DNA from: Cryptomeria japonica
Taxonomy: Eukaryota; Streptophyta; Pinopsida; Cupressales; Cupressaceae
Assembly: GCF_030272615.1 (NCBI RefSeq)
Contig: NC_081413.1
Coordinates: forward strand, 609,783,209 to 609,847,208
Direction of reading: 5' to 3'
DNA: 64,000 bases
The position numbers and the translations under genes are program-made. The notes beneath the pieces were generated by a model. The model saw only the letters and a list, made by a program, of their open reading frames with translations, was not told where the DNA came from and searched no databases. Below, piece after piece: positions 45,674-55,430 of this stretch. Numbering within the stretch: the stretch's first letter is position 1; every line of letters starts with the position of its first letter.

Positions 45674-46655
45674 GCTATTGTGAAATGTTGTTATTTCACC
45701 CTTGTTAGTTATTCTGACAAGCTTCTTAATATCGGCGTTCAGTATAGCTATTCCGATTACCTCCTTCAATACTGGCATTACTAGACCGGCTTAGTTATCC
45801 TGATATACTAGAACCAACAAGCACCATTATAATTGACATGCATATTATTTTTTTTAATAAAAATAAATCATTGTCGGAATTCCAACATCCTCCCAACTTT
45901 GCACCGATGACCAAAACGTCGGACAAACAACATCCTCATCAGTGAATAGTTCTTGGCTAGAGTCAGAATTCTGACGCCAATTGACGAAACATCCGACGAG
46001 GATGTTGTATACCCAACAACACACTATTGTCAAACACTCGTTATAATCCTTGTCGGTGCAAGTTTCTGTTTGGCGTCTGAATTCTAACATCCATCCAATG
46101 AGGATGCTTTACACCCGACGAGATTATCTAGCCGGATGAGTTGTTAGAAGAGTTTAGGATGTCGTCAGAATTTCGATGTTAGATGGCACCATTGAAATGA
46201 TTGACAACGAGTTTTCGACAGCTTCGTTTGTCGACAGTTCGACGAAAAATAGTTGAAATTCTGACAACAGGCCATCAAAAATCAGCCCCAAATGTACTAA
46301 TGTTAATATTTGTGAGTGTCAGTTGTGTATGTTAAAATTCATCTTCAATTCAGTCAAAAACAAAAGGGAAATCACGAATCCCTATTTAATTAAAGAATTT
46401 AAAACAAACATCAATAAAATGATACAATCAAGTAATAGGAATGTAAAATAATCAATCAAATCTCCCTATTCCATGACTGCATGTAGCTTCCATTGTTCTT
46501 CTCCTCTTTGTGGTGTGATGGCTCTCAGATATCACATTGGAAACCTATAAGTGACACAAAGAATCAAAGTTCGTGATTGTTGAAAATGGAGATTGAATGC
46601 TCAATTTATATATTATTGGAGAGGATTGATTGAGAGGTGGAACAAATTGATCAGG
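45674..46655. other. Unassigned; motif-rich then AT-rich, host of element D
   Basis: 45873-46290 contains repeated GTCGGAATTC/GAATTCTGACG and ACATCC(T)C motifs, a second motif-rich block different from the 389-bp units. 46310-46655 is AT-rich with TTGATTGA/GAGGTGGAA repeats that continue at 60906 on the other side of element D. No gene seen. Confidence 0.45.
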
Positions 46656-46660
46656 AGGTG
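46656..46660. repeat. Target-site duplication of element D, left copy
   Basis: AGGTG, repeated exactly at 60901-60905. Confidence 0.9.
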
Positions 46661-47567
46661 TGTTGGGTCTCAAATCAACAGATTGGATAGGTTCTAAGGA
46701 AATGCCAGTCCCTATGGTCAAACCCTCCAATTAACTTGGCCAACATGTAGAGTGAACCTGTTTGGTTGCTTACTCTCTCACTTTAGGTTCTGCAGGACCT
46801 AGGCGGGTGTACCTATTCACTGAATGTCTCCAATAAACAGTGCTTTTTATAGCAGATATGTTATCCTAATCTGATATCTCCTGATCTTGAAATGGCATGA
46901 GTTCCTTGAATGGAGATATAGCAGATGAGTTCAAGATTGTTGTTATGATAATTGTTTGCTTTATGTTTCTTAATTACTTCTATAGCTGTCAAAATGAAGA
47001 AATGATGAGGGTAATTTGTAATTTAGCCAGTGCCTTCTTCGTTAATTGGGTTGCAGAGTCATTACGATTTTCTTCAGGACTTATGGTGCGAATCTGTGAG
47101 ACAGTTTTTTAATTCATCCCTTATGAACTTGTCAGTTACTATTTCTGTTAAAACCAAATGAATGCTTGTATTATATGCTGATTGAGTGAATTTAACCCTA
47201 CCCTTAAGGGACCAGTCAATTAAGCTTTGCAAGGAACAATTACAATCCGCAAGCAAAACTTTTGTTGCAACATTATAACATAAAGCATAGATTTGATCTT
47301 AAGAACATGAATAACCTTATCTTTATCAGACAATATCACAGACGATTGCCAAAAGAAAATGAAATAATCCACAACACATATGCAGGGAAACAATTGATCA
47401 AGATTTGTATTCCATTGAAGTTCGTACACTGAAGACTTACAGGCTGTCGTTCTTTCACTCTTAATCCTATCTAATCTCTATCCCCCTACATTACAAAAAT
47501 CATTCTCATATATATATGAGGATGAAAGCTCTTCACGAAGAGACACGTCCTTTTACAATATTAATCA

Positions 47568-48580
47568 TTAACTTTGGATATTTCTAAACTTAAGTAAAAA
47601 GAGATTTAAGAGCCCCAAATGATGAATGTAATCATCGTCTTTGAATGTTTTGATCCGAGGAGTTTGCTTCTTCAATTCATCCCCCAGCGACAGATACTTG
47701 AATATTATCTGGTTGACAGTAGGGGCCATATCCTTACTCTGATCAATCTCTGACAAGGCCCAATCCTTGACGCTGATGAGTTGTTTTCGTAGATCCTCCA
47801 AGGATATCACTTCTCCTTCCTTGTAGACGGAAGGCATTCCAACGGGTTTCTCATCATCTAATTCCTTCAGGTCTCTCCTCAGCATATCTTCAAGTTTGAC
47901 ATGATTTTCCATATACGCATTCCCCTCAGCCTTTTCCTCTGGTGTCATGGCATCGACATTGTTTAGTACTTCCTGCAATCGTGCTCTTAACCTTTCATGC
48001 TCTGTTAGCGCTTTTATCATTCCACTGTAAACTGTCCAATATGGTTCGACCTGTAAGAGCATGGTGTTAAACCGATGTCCTATAATGTCGTTGACCAATT
48101 TGTCTATTTTTTGTTGGACATTGTCTGCGCGTTTATTGGCCTTTTCTGCCTGATACTTCCAGTACAGGGCATCAGAGACGTCATCCAAGCTGCGTCTTGC
48201 ATGGGTATGAGGTGTATTCGTTGATAGGAGTCCCCGTCTCTAATTGCAATACCTTTTCTTGCAGCTTCTGATTTTCCTCCTTGGATTTTTCATAGTCCCT
48301 TATATGTAACGTTCTCTCTGACCAAAAACTCTGTCTGGTCCAAGTTCAATCTTGCAACATCCAGGTTGAGCTTTGCAGTGACCCTAGGATCAGTCTTTCC
48401 AACCTGATGAACCATGAGATGCCCAAAGGTTTCTTCTATATCCACAATGATAGGCCTCCTCCCCTTTGGATATAGTGCCCACTGTAGGAGAGCTTTCTTG
48501 TCTGGATCATATCCAGAGCCTAGGAACAGTTTGTCTATCTCCTGGGGCAACACTTGTTGATTCAAATCTTGTTTTTTCAA
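47568..48580 (-). pseudogene. LTR frame 2 of element D, 3' LTR copy (frameshifted)
   Basis: Two pieces: 48290-48580 (MKKQDLNQQVLPQEIDKLFL, then QWALYPKGRRPIIVDIEETF) and 47568-48188 (a Lys/Glu/Leu-rich coiled coil ending LLNLFLLKFRNIQS). They are in different frames because of small indels near 48210-48290 relative to the 5' LTR copy. The first piece is preceded by SSWDINSALLFDGFL without a stop, which aligns with GWDMNSALIFDSFL of block E, so frame 2 is the continuation of frame 1 in a different phase. Function unknown. Confidence 0.7.
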
Positions 48581-48630
48581 GAAGCCATCAAATAAGAGTG
48601 CTGAATTGATATCCCAACTAGAGAAGATGA

Positions 48631-49569
48631 TTACACCGGCTTCTTCAGACCATTCTTATCATAAGACCTAATGCTGAACTCTTCTGGCCAGAAGTTAATT
48701 TCTTGTCCACAATAGAGAAGAATATGCATTAACATGGAGTATAATGAAAAGTGAACATTCACAAGGTCTCCTTTCAATTTTTCCAGCCCATGATTCAAGG
48801 CATCTGCAACATAAGTGGCAAAATCAAATGACCTAGGGTCTTTTGATTGTATATCAGCACATAGAACCATAACCCCAATATCCATGAGTGGATGAGCCTC
48901 TAGGCCTAGTACTTGGGCTGCAGCATAATACGTATACTTGAAATATGGATGGAAGTGGTTGACATCAAACGACACCTTGTCATTTTTGCCAAACTGAACA
49001 AATGACCCACCCACTTTTGGCCTGTGAACAGGTAACCTCCAAGACCTGTAGATGTTTTCCAAACTAAAGAATTCCTGTGAAAGCTTCTTCATATCAATAG
49101 TCTCCTCTACTTCCCAGTCCAAATCAAAAACCATATCAATAGTCTGCTTATTAATCACTACTAATGTATTCCCTCTGTAATCACATATGGTTTTGGTTCT
49201 TGGGTTGTAACAATCTACCAGAGCTTTCATTAATTCTACATCTACAAACACATTTGGGACTACTAACTTGCCTAGATTCTTCTTCCATAGATTGCTTATG
49301 GGTTCAGGTGCATCCCTTCTTTTGTAGCCAAATAAAAATAGCTCATGCCCTCTTATCTCAGTCCAAATGTCTCCTAAGTTTTCAAATCTGTCTTCTAATC
49401 CTTCTTCTTCACTTTTGATCTTTTTTGACCTTACACTAGATGATGGACACTGGTCTAATAAGTCCTGAGTCAGAGCTCTCCCTTCTTTCTTCTGTCTCTT
49501 GGGCTTCTCTTCAGGGTTCAGCTCTTTTCCCTTCCTACTCCTTTTAGAAGAAGAAGACGAAGGTTCCAT
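48631..49569 (-). CDS. LTR frame 1 of element D, 3' LTR copy: accessory protein
   Basis: 312 codons from MEPSSSSSKRSRKGKE (49569); the open frame starts eight codons earlier. The N-terminus is basic and Ser/Lys-rich, like a nuclear localisation signal (RSRKGKELNPEEKPKRQKK). Then come LTQDLLDQCPSS, RGHELFLFGYKRRD, GKLVVPNVFVDVEL, ICDYRGNTLVVINKQ, YRSWRLPVHRP, FKYTYYAAAQVLGL and ADALNHGLEKLKGD. It aligns along its length with block E and shares ICD..GN and the L...L..IK.D helix with ORF2 of elements B and C. No enzymatic motif seen. Being in an LTR it exists twice per element. A nuclear, regulatory or assembly role is speculation. Confidence 0.78.
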   Translation of the reverse strand: MEPSSSSSKRSRKGKELNPEEKPKRQKKEGRALTQDLLDQCPSSSVRSKKIKSEEEGLEDRFENLGDIWTEIRGHELFLFGYKRRDAPEPISNLWKKNLGKLVVPNVFVDVELMKALVDCYNPRTKTICDYRGNTLVVINKQTIDMVFDLDWEVEETIDMKKLSQEFFSLENIYRSWRLPVHRPKVGGSFVQFGKNDKVSFDVNHFHPYFKYTYYAAAQVLGLEAHPLMDIGVMVLCADIQSKDPRSFDFATYVADALNHGLEKLKGDLVNVHFSLYSMLMHILLYCGQEINFWPEEFSIRSYDKNGLKKPV

Positions 49570-49594
49570 AATCACAGTAAATAAGAGAGACAAT

Positions 49595-49600
49595 ACTTAC
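49595..49600 (-). promoter_or_regulatory. Possible 5' splice site upstream of LTR frame 1 (3' LTR)
   Basis: CAAGTAAGT on the minus strand; GTAAGT begins about 30 bases before the frame 1 start codon. Same in the 5' LTR (60007-60012). Confidence 0.4.
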
Positions 49601-49859
49601 TTGGTGAATGCTCAACTTCTCTGGTTATCGCTTGCAAGTCTCTGCAGGTTCTTCGCAGCTTTCAATCTTTTAGCATCGATCTGATTCTTACGAAAATTCA
49701 CTCAGTTCAACTGTAATTGAATGGGCAACTTGTGTACAGTTAATGTTCTGCATCTGTAACAGCTACTCAAGTGTTTTAAACTTAACTGCAGATGTGACAC
49801 TCTTCAACTGGGCCTTTGACTCTTTCGCGGGAAGTACAATTCGCTCAAAATGCTCATAT

Positions 49860-50420
49860 CTCAAGTTATCGATGAAACCCTTGTCTTTGGCCGAGTGTTT
49901 GAATCTTCCATCGAAAGCTCATTTTCTTCGATATTATTGTTTCGGTGAAAAGCTTACGTCGAGAAGCCGCTTTTAAGACTCATCGAAACCACTCTTTCAT
50001 CGATAGACCCCCTTTTCGATAAGTCGCTCGCAAGTTTCATCGATGTCATACTTTCGATGAGTTTCTTTCTTCGGTGTAGGCTTATGCTCGTTCATCAATA
50101 TCCCTTTTTCATCGATATCCTTCTTTATCGATGAAACAACCTTACTTCTGTTCGACACTACGTTCATCGATGAAAACTTGCATTTCGATGAATGCCTTTT
50201 GAGTTTCTTCGGTAATGATATTCCTTCGAAATCACCCTTTTGCCTTTTTTGTTTTTACTTTTTCGATGAAACTTAGAGTATCGATGAGTGGTTTTCTACG
50301 TTCATCGAAGGTAACCTTTTGCCGAAATACCTTTGCTTAATGCTTGTGTCGATGAAAACACTTCTTTCGATGAAACTTCCTCTGCAATGTTCGATACAGT
50401 TTGCTGGTCGAAATATCCTT
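49860..50420. repeat. TCGAT(GA)-rich motif array in element D 3' LTR
   Basis: At least 15 TCGAT cores by eye in about 560 bp, many as TTCATCGATGAA (self-complementary) or TTTCGATGAA. It lies upstream of LTR frame 1 on the minus strand, in the U3 part, where promoter and enhancer sites are expected. The rest of the LTR lacks this motif density. Confidence 0.8.
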
Positions 50421-50488
50421 TAGTCTTCATGCTTATGGAAACATACATTTTTTTTATATATTTTTATTTTCAAAAATAGTGCTCAACA

Positions 50489-50618
50489 GCGGCTCTGACT
50501 GAGGACGGAGGCATATTGAATATGTCTTCAAGAATCCAGCATCTCTGGTTAACGCAAACATGATGGTATTTACAATGGAAATGGATCCTAATCTACTGTA
50601 CAGGTGATACAGAATGCT
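50489..50618 (-). other. Element D spacer between integrase and 3' LTR
   Basis: 130 bp, noncoding. No clean polypurine tract: the bases before the LTR read CAGTCAGAGCCGC on the minus strand, which is purine-biased but weak. Confidence 0.4.
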
Positions 50619-51956
50619 TCAGGAGAAGAAGATCTTTAAGAACTGCCCATGTACTGGCAATTCTTGGACCTCCCCTGTCGCGTTTTGAAGCACATAAGAA
50701 TCCTCCCGCTTTTTGTCTATGATCACATATGGGCCGATCCACAAGGCTTCAAATTTACCATGCTTGCCTTTGTCTTGATTCCTGGCATTCCACATTAAAA
50801 CCCAGTCTCCTACACAAAATTTTCTGTTTGATGTCCTCTTGTCATACAACCTCTTCATTTGATTTTGAATCCTGATATTCTGCCTTTGAGCTTCTGCCTT
50901 GACTTCATCGAGTTCCACTAACTGCATTATCCTTTCCTGTGATGGGTCTTCAACATCTATCTCTTCTTGAATCATAAATCTATGTACAGGCAAGAGATTA
51001 TCCAAAGGTAATCTGGCCCTTTTGCCATAAACCAATTCAAATGGAGACTTTCCTGTGGATTTTTTCACAGTTATCCTGTCTGCCCATAATGCGAGATTCA
51101 ACTTTGAGTCCCATGCTTTTTTGCTCTGTCCCAACATCTTCTTAATGATCTTTAGGATATTCTTGTTGCTTGATTCAGCCTGCCCATTCCCCTGGGGGTG
51201 GTAAGGAGAAGAATGTGATATCTTAATGCCATATTCTTCACAAAAAGTGTTGAATTCCTCTGATCTGAAGGACATGCCATTATCTGAGATGACCCTTGCA
51301 GGAACACCGAATCTAGTAATAATGTTCTCCATTAAGAATTTTATCACCACCTTGCTAGTGGCCTGTCTGGTAGGTATTGCCTCCACCCATTTGGTAAAAT
51401 AGTCTGTAGCAACCAATATCCACCTGTGTCCTCCACTGGACTTTTCTGATATTTCCCCTACAAAGTCTATTCCCCACTGTTGAAATGGTTCCTCAGCCAA
51501 CATTGGTCTCAATGGGAGCGATCCTTGATACTTTGTTTTGTTTGAAAATTTTTGACAAGCTTCACACTTTCTGACATATCTATAAGAATCATTGAAGACA
51601 CATGGCCAATAATATCCAGCTCTTAATATTTTATGTGCTGTAGTCTTAGCTGAGAAATGGCCACCACAAACCCCATCATGCATTTCATGAAGAACTTTGT
51701 CTACCTGGTAGTTGTCTAGACATAATAACAATATCCCATCTCTATTTTTCCAATATAAGTCCCCATTGATAATCACATATCTTGCTGATTTTAGCTTCAA
51801 AGCTCTCTTCTGACTATCAGTCATAGCATCTGGACATTTTAAGTGCTTAAGGTAATACATGATATCAGTGTACCATGCTGTTTTCTCAATACTGAAGTTA
51901 GCTTCTTCCCATCCAACCTGATTCACACCAGACTCTTCAATTCCAGTTCCTGTCAT
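50619..51956 (-). CDS. Element D integrase (C-terminal part of pol)
   Basis: 445 codons, in the same frame as the preceding pol segment and separated from it only by a TAA at 51972-51974. Zinc-binding region: H93 and H100 (HDGVCGGH), C131 and C134 (CEAC). Catalytic core: D164 in WGIDFVG, D225 in VISDNGMSF and E261 in GNGQAESSNK. The C-terminal domain has the GPY/F motif (ALWIGPYVIID). It would cut and join the element's DNA ends to host DNA, giving the 5-bp duplication seen. All catalytic residues are present, so only the upstream stop would disable it. Confidence 0.92.
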   Translation of the reverse strand: MTGTGIEESGVNQVGWEEANFSIEKTAWYTDIMYYLKHLKCPDAMTDSQKRALKLKSARYVIINGDLYWKNRDGILLLCLDNYQVDKVLHEMHDGVCGGHFSAKTTAHKILRAGYYWPCVFNDSYRYVRKCEACQKFSNKTKYQGSLPLRPMLAEEPFQQWGIDFVGEISEKSSGGHRWILVATDYFTKWVEAIPTRQATSKVVIKFLMENIITRFGVPARVISDNGMSFRSEEFNTFCEEYGIKISHSSPYHPQGNGQAESSNKNILKIIKKMLGQSKKAWDSKLNLALWADRITVKKSTGKSPFELVYGKRARLPLDNLLPVHRFMIQEEIDVEDPSQERIMQLVELDEVKAEAQRQNIRIQNQMKRLYDKRTSNRKFCVGDWVLMWNARNQDKGKHGKFEALWIGPYVIIDKKREDSYVLQNATGEVQELPVHGQFLKIFFS

Positions 51957-51971
51957 GAGTTTGGCCAGCCC

Positions 51972-54900
51972 TTATCCTTTGATAACCTGTGAAATTTTAA
52001 GCTCAATGTTAAACTCTTGTATCTGATTGATCCATTTGCATCTTTTGCCCGTGACCTCAGTTTGTCTGAAGATATCTTTTACTGCTGCATTGGGGACATA
52101 AGCAATGACTTCAGCCCCTACTAAGTATGGCCTAAATTGTTTCACTGCTTTGACCAAAGCATAGGCCTGCTTTTCATTCAATTCATATTTTACTTCTGAA
52201 GGACTTAAAGACTTGCTAAAATATGCAATGGGCTGCTCATACCTTTCTGAATTTTTCTGTAACAACACTGCTGCTATAGTGTGACAAGAGGCGAATGAGA
52301 ATATCATAAAAGGTTTACCAAAATCTGGGGAAATTAGTACTGGTGCCTCAGTAATTGCCCTTTTGATTGCCACAAAGGAATCAATTGCTTCCTCAGTCCA
52401 ATCTACTTGAGCCTCTTTTTTTAACATCCTTACTATAGGTTTCACTATGTCTGCAAAATTCAAAATAAACCTTCTCACAAAATTAACTTGTCCCAAGAAT
52501 GATTGAATGGCTTTGATAGTTCGGGGGATGGGAACCTCATTAATAGCTGCTACCCTTTCAGGGTCAATTCTTACCCCCTCCTTGGATACTATGTGTCCAA
52601 GTAGTTTTCCCTCTTCAACACCAAAGTGACATTTCTTGGGATTCAAGGAAATTCCATATTCTAAGGCTCTTTTAAATATCTTCTCAAGGTGTTCACAGTG
52701 ATCATCAGCTTTCTTTGAGTACGCAGTCAGATCATCTTGGTATACTACCATGATTATATCAATCAATTCTGCAAAAGCCACATCCATTGCCCTTTGAAAA
52801 GTAGCTCCAGCATTGGTCAATCCAAATGGCATTCGTGCATAGACATAAGTGCCCCATGGAGTTGTGAAGGCTGTCTTATATTTTTCAGTTTCTCTAACTT
52901 TCACCTGATTGTAACCTGAAAATCCATCCATCATAGACAGCAACTCACACCCTGTTACCTTCTGCAGCATGTTATCCATATTTGACAATGGATAGTTATC
53001 TTTTAGAGATGATATGTTTAAATTCCTAAAGTCTACACATAATCTAATATCCCCATTTTTCTTCCTGACTGGTACCAAGTTAGAAACCCATGTGGAGTAT
53101 CTGCATGGCTCAATTATTCCTGCGTCTTTCATCTTTATAATTTCTTCCCTCATTTTTGGTAACAATGTAGGATTAATAGGTCTCTGCTTTTGCCTAAATG
53201 GCTTAGCCTCTGGCTTAAGTGGTATCTCATGTTGAAAGAGATCCTCCCTGTAAGCTTTGAGATCTTCATAAGACCATGCAAACACATGTTTGTATCTTTT
53301 TAGCAACATTATCAGTTGTTGCCTCATAGCATGAGTTAATTTTTTTCCAATAAAAACATTTCTGGGGGCTCCTTCACTCCCTAGGTTGATTTGTTCAACA
53401 TCACTCTCTTTAACAGCTGACCCTTTGGTTTCAATCACATCTTGAGCATTAAAAGTTCTTTCTAATGCCACTAGGCCTCTTGGTAATTTATTTGACTTCA
53501 GTTGTATAATTTCATGTCCAAATAAAGTTTCCTTACCTTCAGTTTTTTCCACGAAGTCATTAAAATTTATAGCTTGAGCCTGATAATGATCAGCACACTG
53601 TAAGAAGTTCAGCAGATCTGCATCATCTTGAAACACTTGCCAATTATACAAGTTGTCAGGGACAGATGGTCTTACTTTCATTTCCACTTCAGATATCCCA
53701 GTTAGCGTTATATCATTACCTTTTAGTGCAATATTTGCTAAAAAATCTGCCATGATGTTCTTTGATCTATCTATCCAGGTTATCTGAAAAGCATCAAAAA
53801 GCTCCATGGTATCCCATACAACATTCCTGTATTGTTTCAGTCTTAAGTGCTTCGAGGCATATCTTTCCTTTACTTGTGAGACTATTAGTTCTGAATCACC
53901 AAAGACACTTAACAATTTGATTCCATGTTTGACTGCTATGTTAAGACCAGTGAGTAGAGCTTCATATTCAGCAATGTTATTTGTACATTCAAATAATAAC
54001 TTGAAAGAGTATTTGTAAGTTTCCCATGTGGGTGAAATAAAAAGGATTCCAGCCCCACTCCCTTCTTTGCTGCAAGACCCATCAAAGAACATTTTCCATA
54101 TCTGACCATCTTTTTTAGTTAGACATGACTCAATGGGGATCCACTCTTTAAATCTAGGTTTTGTCAACTGTACCTGGAAGTTGTCCATATCAGTTTGCAA
54201 AAAACATACCTGGTTCACTGTTTCTTCCATGTCTTCTATGATATATGTGGACCGAGGTTCCCTGTCAATTTTTATTTCTTGTCCATTTATTGGAATTGTA
54301 GCATAGGACAAATCCAGCTGCACATATCCACCAATCATATTCGACCATTGTCTAGACAACAACATTCCATAGTTTGGTGGAACATCCACCACTGTGATAT
54401 CTGTTTTATATGATGCTTCTGGACAGGCTGCTAATCTGAACTCTACATCCTTCATGATACCAACCACTGGGACTGATCTATTGTCCATGGCATAGCACTT
54501 CCCAAAGGTAGTATCAACTTCCAATCCTAATTCTTTCATCACCCCAACAGGCATGACATTTATGGCTGCACCTGAATCGATCATACAATTCTTCACCCTT
54601 TTGTTGTTTATCACCAAAGTGAGATAAAATGGGTCTACTTGTGTTGGGTTTTTAGTTATAGTGGACCCTAAGTATATAACTGGAGCCATTTGCTCATTGT
54701 TGTCACTTGTTGGGACCTCTTGTTTCTGTTCATTAATCTTTTCTTCTTGGACACCTGAAATCATCTCCAAAGTTTTTTCTCTATACTCAGGAAACCTCAT
54801 TATTTCCATCAATGGAACAGAAACTTTTAATTGTGTCAATGCAGTTGAGATATCAAATGAGGTAGAGTGTTGTGGTGAAGGGAGTTTTACTGTTTCTTCC

Positions 54901-55430
54901 TTTTGAACATTAGGACCCTTCCTATTATTTTTTGGTACAACCTCCTTAATCATAGCTCCTTTGTTTATTCGCTTGAGTGTCTCATTAGTTTCTTTCATAA
55001 AAAGACTAGTAGGTTTACCTTGCTCTGGATTCACTACCCTATTCCTTAAATCATAAGTCCTTTTTGCTTGTGCAACGGCACAAGCTGTAATTCTTCTTTT
55101 TTCTTCCTCAGTAGGGATTCTGAGCTTAACACTTTCATTTTTGCTGGTGGTCACAGGCAAGACAGAGCATTGATCAATATTCATAGAATCTGACCTTCCT
55201 TCCTGACTAAATGATATCATATTAACAGTTGAATCATCCACATGTTCTTCATAGCTATCCTCTTCCTCTTGCAATCCTTTTGCTACTGCACACAAAGAAG
55301 AAGTGTGTGGCATATTGCAAGCATAACACCACATGTCATCGTCTTGAGTATAATTCACTGTTCTTTTTAAAAGATCTGGAATTTGTTGATTGTCTCTGTG
55401 GTTCTGTCTACTAGTTTTCCATCCTTCCAT
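51972..55430 (-). CDS. Element D pol: protease, extra RNase H, reverse transcriptase, degenerate RNase H
   Basis: 1,152 codons. Zinc knuckle-like CYACNMPHTSSLC at 35-47 (CX2CX3HX4C, one residue short). Protease DSGAAINVMP at 284-294. An archaeal-type RNase H at about 445-570 has D450, E488, D512 and D562. Reverse transcriptase at about 715-945 has MMDGFSGYNQ and the active site YQDD (897-900). The original RNase H at 1040-1150 has FSFAS in place of the usual TDAS and lacks the last Asp, so its catalysis is probably lost. Pol overlaps the end of gag by 64 bases in another frame, so it needs frameshifting or an alternative start. It ends at a TAA directly before the integrase. Confidence 0.93.
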   Translation of the reverse strand: MEGWKTSRQNHRDNQQIPDLLKRTVNYTQDDDMWCYACNMPHTSSLCAVAKGLQEEEDSYEEHVDDSTVNMISFSQEGRSDSMNIDQCSVLPVTTSKNESVKLRIPTEEEKRRITACAVAQAKRTYDLRNRVVNPEQGKPTSLFMKETNETLKRINKGAMIKEVVPKNNRKGPNVQKEETVKLPSPQHSTSFDISTALTQLKVSVPLMEIMRFPEYREKTLEMISGVQEEKINEQKQEVPTSDNNEQMAPVIYLGSTITKNPTQVDPFYLTLVINNKRVKNCMIDSGAAINVMPVGVMKELGLEVDTTFGKCYAMDNRSVPVVGIMKDVEFRLAACPEASYKTDITVVDVPPNYGMLLSRQWSNMIGGYVQLDLSYATIPINGQEIKIDREPRSTYIIEDMEETVNQVCFLQTDMDNFQVQLTKPRFKEWIPIESCLTKKDGQIWKMFFDGSCSKEGSGAGILFISPTWETYKYSFKLLFECTNNIAEYEALLTGLNIAVKHGIKLLSVFGDSELIVSQVKERYASKHLRLKQYRNVVWDTMELFDAFQITWIDRSKNIMADFLANIALKGNDITLTGISEVEMKVRPSVPDNLYNWQVFQDDADLLNFLQCADHYQAQAINFNDFVEKTEGKETLFGHEIIQLKSNKLPRGLVALERTFNAQDVIETKGSAVKESDVEQINLGSEGAPRNVFIGKKLTHAMRQQLIMLLKRYKHVFAWSYEDLKAYREDLFQHEIPLKPEAKPFRQKQRPINPTLLPKMREEIIKMKDAGIIEPCRYSTWVSNLVPVRKKNGDIRLCVDFRNLNISSLKDNYPLSNMDNMLQKVTGCELLSMMDGFSGYNQVKVRETEKYKTAFTTPWGTYVYARMPFGLTNAGATFQRAMDVAFAELIDIIMVVYQDDLTAYSKKADDHCEHLEKIFKRALEYGISLNPKKCHFGVEEGKLLGHIVSKEGVRIDPERVAAINEVPIPRTIKAIQSFLGQVNFVRRFILNFADIVKPIVRMLKKEAQVDWTEEAIDSFVAIKRAITEAPVLISPDFGKPFMIFSFASCHTIAAVLLQKNSERYEQPIAYFSKSLSPSEVKYELNEKQAYALVKAVKQFRPYLVGAEVIAYVPNAAVKDIFRQTEVTGKRCKWINQIQEFNIELKISQVIKG

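Larger units (their letters stand above)
46661..50488 (-). repeat. 3' LTR of element D
   Basis: 3,828 bp, TGTTGGG...CTCAACA on the plus strand, about 99% identical by eye to 57074-60900. It holds LTR frames 1 and 2 and the TCGAT-rich region. Inside its first 900 bases (46661-47567) I see no gene, only the trailing part of the LTR after the coiled-coil frame. Confidence 0.95.

Noticed and set aside
45873-45887. End of an E LTR at the CCAACA followed by a purine-rich GTTGGGAGGA (minus strand)
   Set aside because: Attractive, but the same GAATTC/ACATCC motifs continue to 46290, so CCAACA may simply be part of that motif array.
46897-47112. Plus-strand 71-codon frame present identically at 57309-57524
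   Set aside because: The identity is explained by the two LTRs being near-identical; the frame is antisense to the element and has no relative in block E.
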